Assembly (NCBI GenBank): GCA_016190205.1
Contig: JACPQZ010000021.1
Span: 1 to 30,946 of the forward strand
Source of the DNA: Candidatus Omnitrophota bacterium
GTDB taxonomy: Bacteria > Omnitrophota > JACPQZ01
Reading direction: 5' to 3'
Length of the DNA stretch: 30,946 nucleotides
Part shown: piece after piece, positions 27,996 through 30,946 of the stretch
Position numbering within the stretch: position 1 is the stretch's first letter
How the letters are laid out: each line of letters opens with the position of its first letter
The notes under the pieces: model-generated
Databases searched by the model: none
Seen by the model: only the letters and a program-made list of their open reading frames with translations
Told to the model about the DNA's origin: nothing
Position numbers and translations under genes: made by a program

Positions 27996-30946
27996 GGATG
28001 TTGTCCAATAGGGTGCGGCCCTGTTTGTACGCGTATTCCATATGCGGGTAGCGCACTTCGCGGTAGCCCCGAACCTCATCAGGGAGTCTCAAGACCTCGC
28101 ACCAGGCGTGATAGGCGCGCTCGTCCCTCCACTCGAACCGGGATACCAGTTCTTGGTACCACGCCCGGAAATCCCTTTCGCGGCGGTGCCAGCCGACGAG
28201 AAGGTGCCTTAAAAATTTCATCCCGCGCATGAGCTTAAGCTGCCAGTTGCGGGTTTCCATATCAAATTCGACATTCCACCTGAACAGGGTAAATTGGGGC
28301 CGGTTGAAATGCCTGTACCGGATACGGTCCCCCCGCTCGGGGTCGATCCCGAAGCGCAATTGGTCGCGCTTAAGCTTTTCAGGACGCGTCAAAAGATAAG
28401 AGACATAAATCTCGTCCTTAATCAGCATGACCTTGGCGAGATTGTGTATGACGGCCCGCGTGGCCTCCCACCCCAGGCGGTCATCGTCTCGAACGTAAAC
28501 GGACTGGACACCCTTGATAAACCCTTCGGCGTATTTCAGATTTTCATATTGGACGAGGTCATAGCCCCGGAGGACAAAATCCTTCTTGAGATCCTCATCC
28601 AAGCTCATGCCGTCCAAGGCCTCGCGCAGGCGCCTCCGGAATTCGACCGCCACCCGGCCGTGCATCCCGCCCGGAAGGTTGCGGCACTTGGCATCCAAGA
28701 GTCCCATCGGCGTGAGGACCTCGTCCTCGCAGCCGAAGAGGGCGGGCTCGAGCACCCACTTGCGGCCCAGCGCAAAGGCAAGCTCGTTCTGCTTAAGATC
28801 CGACTTAGGAATGGAGCTCCGGATGGCCCACTCCAAGGATTCGAGCCCAAGAGGAAAAAAACCCTTCTGATAGCACACGCCCAGGAGGATGAGATTGGCA
28901 AAGAGCTTGTTTTGGAAAAACTTCTCCGCGAGGGCGAAAAGATCGCAGGCTATCGTCCTCGCCGGATCCGTGCGGCTGAAGACAGCCTCCTCCAAATCCA
29001 TGGACCCCAGCGGGTCTTTCCCCGTGAGCACACGGGTGGTCGGAGTCTTGGAGCTGTTCAAAACCGCGGCCGTCCGCGCCGGATGCGCGACGCACGTGTG
29101 ATTCTCCGGGGCGAGCGCGCGCGCCGATTCCACAAGGTCCAGCCCCATTAAGAGATCCGCCTTCCCGTAGGGAATAATCGGAGAATCCTTGATGCCGTTC
29201 CGGTGATAGGTGATGTGCGAATAGATGCCGCCGTTGCGGATGGCGAGACCCTTGCGGTCGGAAAAAACCACTCGGTAGCCTTCTTTAAAAGCCGCCCGAA
29301 CCAGGATGGCCGTCATCGTCCCGACGCCCATGCCCCCCACCCCCGCGATGTACCCGCGCCACGAGCCGTTCATCTGAAGCGGGGCCTGCGGAGGGGGCAG
29401 ATGTTCCAGCTTGAGCTCCTTGAGGGGGTCCGGTAACGCCGCACGCCTCGTGATCATCACCTCTTCAAAGGCGGGGCAGGCCTTGATGCGGTGGCAGGCC
29501 CCGTCGGATTCGCAGGCCGAGGGGTCGGTATCCACCTTTGTTCCATAAGGGGTCTCTACGAAACGGAGCGCCGGGCACCCTGTGGAACGCGTGCACTCCA
29601 GGCAGAACTCGCAGACCTCATGCGTCGTTTGAATCTTACGGTCCTGGGGAAGGAATCCCATTTCCCGCAAGATCTTCCGCTGACCGGCCTTCTTGCGCCT
29701 TTGGAATGTAATACCACATTCCTTATCGGCGATAATCACCTTGACGCCCGCTTTGAGCACCGTGGTTTCCAAAAGTGATTTGTAGGCCCTGCGCCCTTCC
29801 GGGTTAACCCGCACCACGTGGGAGGCGGTGCCCCCCAGCATCCCGTCCAGGATCCGCCCGATGTCCTGCACGCTGGTGGGACGGCCCAAGAGGTCGGACG
29901 CGGTCGCCGAAGTGGGTTGATGACCCGTCATGGCCGTCGTTTTATTCTCCAGGATGATGTAGGTAATGTCCTGATTCTGCTTGACGGAGTTGGAAATAGC
30001 CGCCTGGCCACTGTGAAAGAAGGTGCCGTCGCCCATGAAAACCACCTGCTTGTTCTCGATGAAGGGATCGATGCCGGCCCCCGTGGCCCCCCCGAGACCC
30101 ATCCCGGAATAATTGTGCATGAGCTCCTGATAAGGTTCGAACATGAGCATCGTATAACAGCCGGTATCGCCGTGGAAAACGAGGTCCACCGAGCCACGGC
30201 GGTGTACGCGCTGCATATAGGAAGCATCCCTAAAGTCCTTCTTGACCTCTTTGAGAACGCTCGCCGAATCCCGGTGCGGACAGCCCGGGCAAAAATTGGG
30301 GGTGCGATCGGGTATGTCCGCGATGGGCTTCAGCGCCCCGCGGATGAGCCGCGCCTCCTGCTCCAAACGGGCCCCGTCATAGCCCGTCTCGCCGACCGCC
30401 CCGGACCGAAAGAGCGCGATGAGGCGCTCCATCACGATGGACGGATTGAGCCCCTTGGTTTGGGGAAATCCCTCGAGACCCCGTGGAAAATTTTTACCCC
30501 ACACCTGCACGGGATGGCGAAGCCCGCCCTCCTGCGCCAGATCCTTCAGGATGAGTGCAACTTGAGACTCAATGAAATCCCTCTTCTCCTCAACAACCAC
30601 GACATGAGATGCCCTGTGTGTGAGCCTTTCCACAAGGACCGGGTCCGCAGGGTGGGGTAACGCGAGCTTGAGTACGGGAAACTTTCCCAAGAGTCCCAGT
30701 TCCGTCAGGGCGTGCTCGAGATAGCTGTGCGCGAGTCCGGAAGCGATGAAGGCGACGGGCGCGCGGCCGTCTTCGTATTCAATGCGGTTCACATGCCGTT
30801 TGCGCGCTTCATCAAGAAGCCTTTCGTAACGGTCCTTGAGATCCGCCTCCCGGTACGCGGTACGCGGGGACAGGATGACCGTCTCCTTCAGATATAAATT
30901 CTGGGTGTCAATCGTGACACGCTGATTCACGTTGACGTGAGGATAA
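27916..30946 (-). CDS. Indolepyruvate:ferredoxin oxidoreductase, fused alpha-beta form, 5' end cut by window
   Basis: Oxidatively decarboxylates aryl (or related) 2-oxoacids to acyl-CoA with ferredoxin. About 1,010 codons are visible and the frame is open to the window edge; a GTG at 30930 is unlikely to be the start because the usual N-terminal domain is missing. Numbering from that GTG: transketolase-like C region to about 200, FCPGCPHR at 213-220, the thiamine diphosphate site GDG at 300-302 with Asn329, a ferredoxin-like region with Cys440, 443, 446, 452, then Cys473, 479, 485, and the gamma/beta subunit domain from GYIAGVGGMGVGT near 526. A C-terminal region of about 250 residues matches the extra domain (DUF6537, from memory) of fused enzymes. 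The three-cysteine second cluster is also usual in the fused type. The stop lies 80 bp inside gltX. Confidence 0.93.
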   Translation of the reverse strand, partial: YPHVNVNQRVTIDTQNLYLKETVILSPRTAYREADLKDRYERLLDEARKRHVNRIEYEDGRAPVAFIASGLAHSYLEHALTELGLLGKFPVLKLALPHPADPVLVERLTHRASHVVVVEEKRDFIESQVALILKDLAQEGGLRHPVQVWGKNFPRGLEGFPQTKGLNPSIVMERLIALFRSGAVGETGYDGARLEQEARLIRGALKPIADIPDRTPNFCPGCPHRDSASVLKEVKKDFRDASYMQRVHRRGSVDLVFHGDTGCYTMLMFEPYQELMHNYSGMGLGGATGAGIDPFIENKQVVFMGDGTFFHSGQAAISNSVKQNQDITYIILENKTTAMTGHQPTSATASDLLGRPTSVQDIGRILDGMLGGTASHVVRVNPEGRRAYKSLLETTVLKAGVKVIIADKECGITFQRRKKAGQRKILREMGFLPQDRKIQTTHEVCEFCLECTRSTGCPALRFVETPYGTKVDTDPSACESDGACHRIKACPAFEEVMITRRAALPDPLKELKLEHLPPPQAPLQMNGSWRGYIAGVGGMGVGTMTAILVRAAFKEGYRVVFSDRKGLAIRNGGIYSHITYHRNGIKDSPIIPYGKADLLMGLDLVESARALAPENHTCVAHPARTAAVLNSSKTPTTRVLTGKDPLGSMDLEEAVFSRTDPARTIACDLFALAEKFFQNKLFANLILLGVCYQKGFFPLGLESLEWAIRSSIPKSDLKQNELAFALGRKWVLEPALFGCEDEVLTPMGLLDAKCRNLPGGMHGRVAVEFRRRLREALDGMSLDEDLKKDFVLRGYDLVQYENLKYAEGFIKGVQSVYVRDDDRLGWEATRAVIHNLAKVMLIKDEIYVSYLLTRPEKLKRDQLRFGIDPERGDRIRYRHFNRPQFTLFRWNVEFDMETRNWQLKLMRGMKFLRHLLVGWHRRERDFRAWYQELVSRFEWRDERAYHAWCEVLRLPDEVRGYREVRYPHMEYAYKQGRTLLDNIHEFNKSPLRTFPDGDAAPGKRADRTF

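Noticed and set aside
27996-28079. 28-codon N-terminal extension of gltX
   Set aside because: It lies in coding sequence of the oxidoreductase in another frame; GluRS begins just before VRFAPSPTG.

Overview
The window is a gene-dense stretch of a bacterial chromosome, moderately GC-rich by eye. All protein genes but one lie on the minus strand. MreBCD/PBP2, a PpiD-like membrane chaperone, a PilZ protein, bacterial tRNA genes, Shine-Dalgarno sites and sigma70-type promoters (TTGACA/TATAAT class) show that it is bacterial, and the MreCD/PpiD set suggests a Gram-negative cell plan. Many intergenic gaps are filled with degenerate 7-bp repeat arrays. That habit, with frequent GTG/TTG starts and a two-domain indolepyruvate oxidoreductase, suggests an uncultured lineage (Omnitrophota-like or deltaproteobacterial-like), but I cannot name the phylum from sequence alone. 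Both ends cut a gene: mrdA at the left (3' end missing) and the indolepyruvate oxidoreductase at the right (5' end missing).

Layout. 1-3871: cell-shape operon mreB-mreC-mreD-mrdA behind a strong promoter at 3936-3965. 4045-5343: aroA. 5602-6695: a three-gene cassette of unknown function (membrane-anchored coiled-coil protein, 38-residue membrane peptide, 70-residue secreted/anchored peptide) with its own promoter. 7033-8580: the only plus-strand gene, a PpiD/SurA-like chaperone. 8589-21852: a 13-kb run of co-directional genes, purB-purC-purS-purQ-purL-purF-purM-purD-purE, then a Sua5-YwlE fusion, rpiB, glyA and nrdR. Many junctions are 1-, 4- or 11-bp overlaps, so most of the run is probably one transcript. 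It encodes most of the pathway from PRPP to SAICAR and then fumarate release; purN/purT, purK and purH are not here. glyA supplies glycine and one-carbon units for the same pathway. The tail sua5-ywlE-rpiB-glyA resembles the Bacillus subtilis ywlC-ywlE-ywlF-glyA neighbourhood. 22136-24566: tRNA-Glu, tRNA-Leu, a GTP-dependent PEP carboxykinase and tRNA-Gln. 24781-30946: a secreted HEAT-repeat protein, a PilZ protein, gltX and the indolepyruvate:ferredoxin oxidoreductase.

The least ordinary content is in the gaps. At least nine intergenic spaces hold arrays of ~7-bp words (ATTCGAA, ACCAGTA, ATCGGTG, TACTGCG, TATCTCG, AGCGACC, GGAGGAA), drifting in sequence from unit to unit and often arranged as two inverted arms about 150-270 bp apart end to end. 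Two copies of one such element (6803-7000 and 19561-19829) share 43 identical bases at the left end and 43 of 45 at the right end, so they behave like non-autonomous mobile elements. A separate palindromic repeat of the GTCATTGCGAG type sits between purM and purD. The purine operon is broken by these elements at four junctions without any gene being lost.
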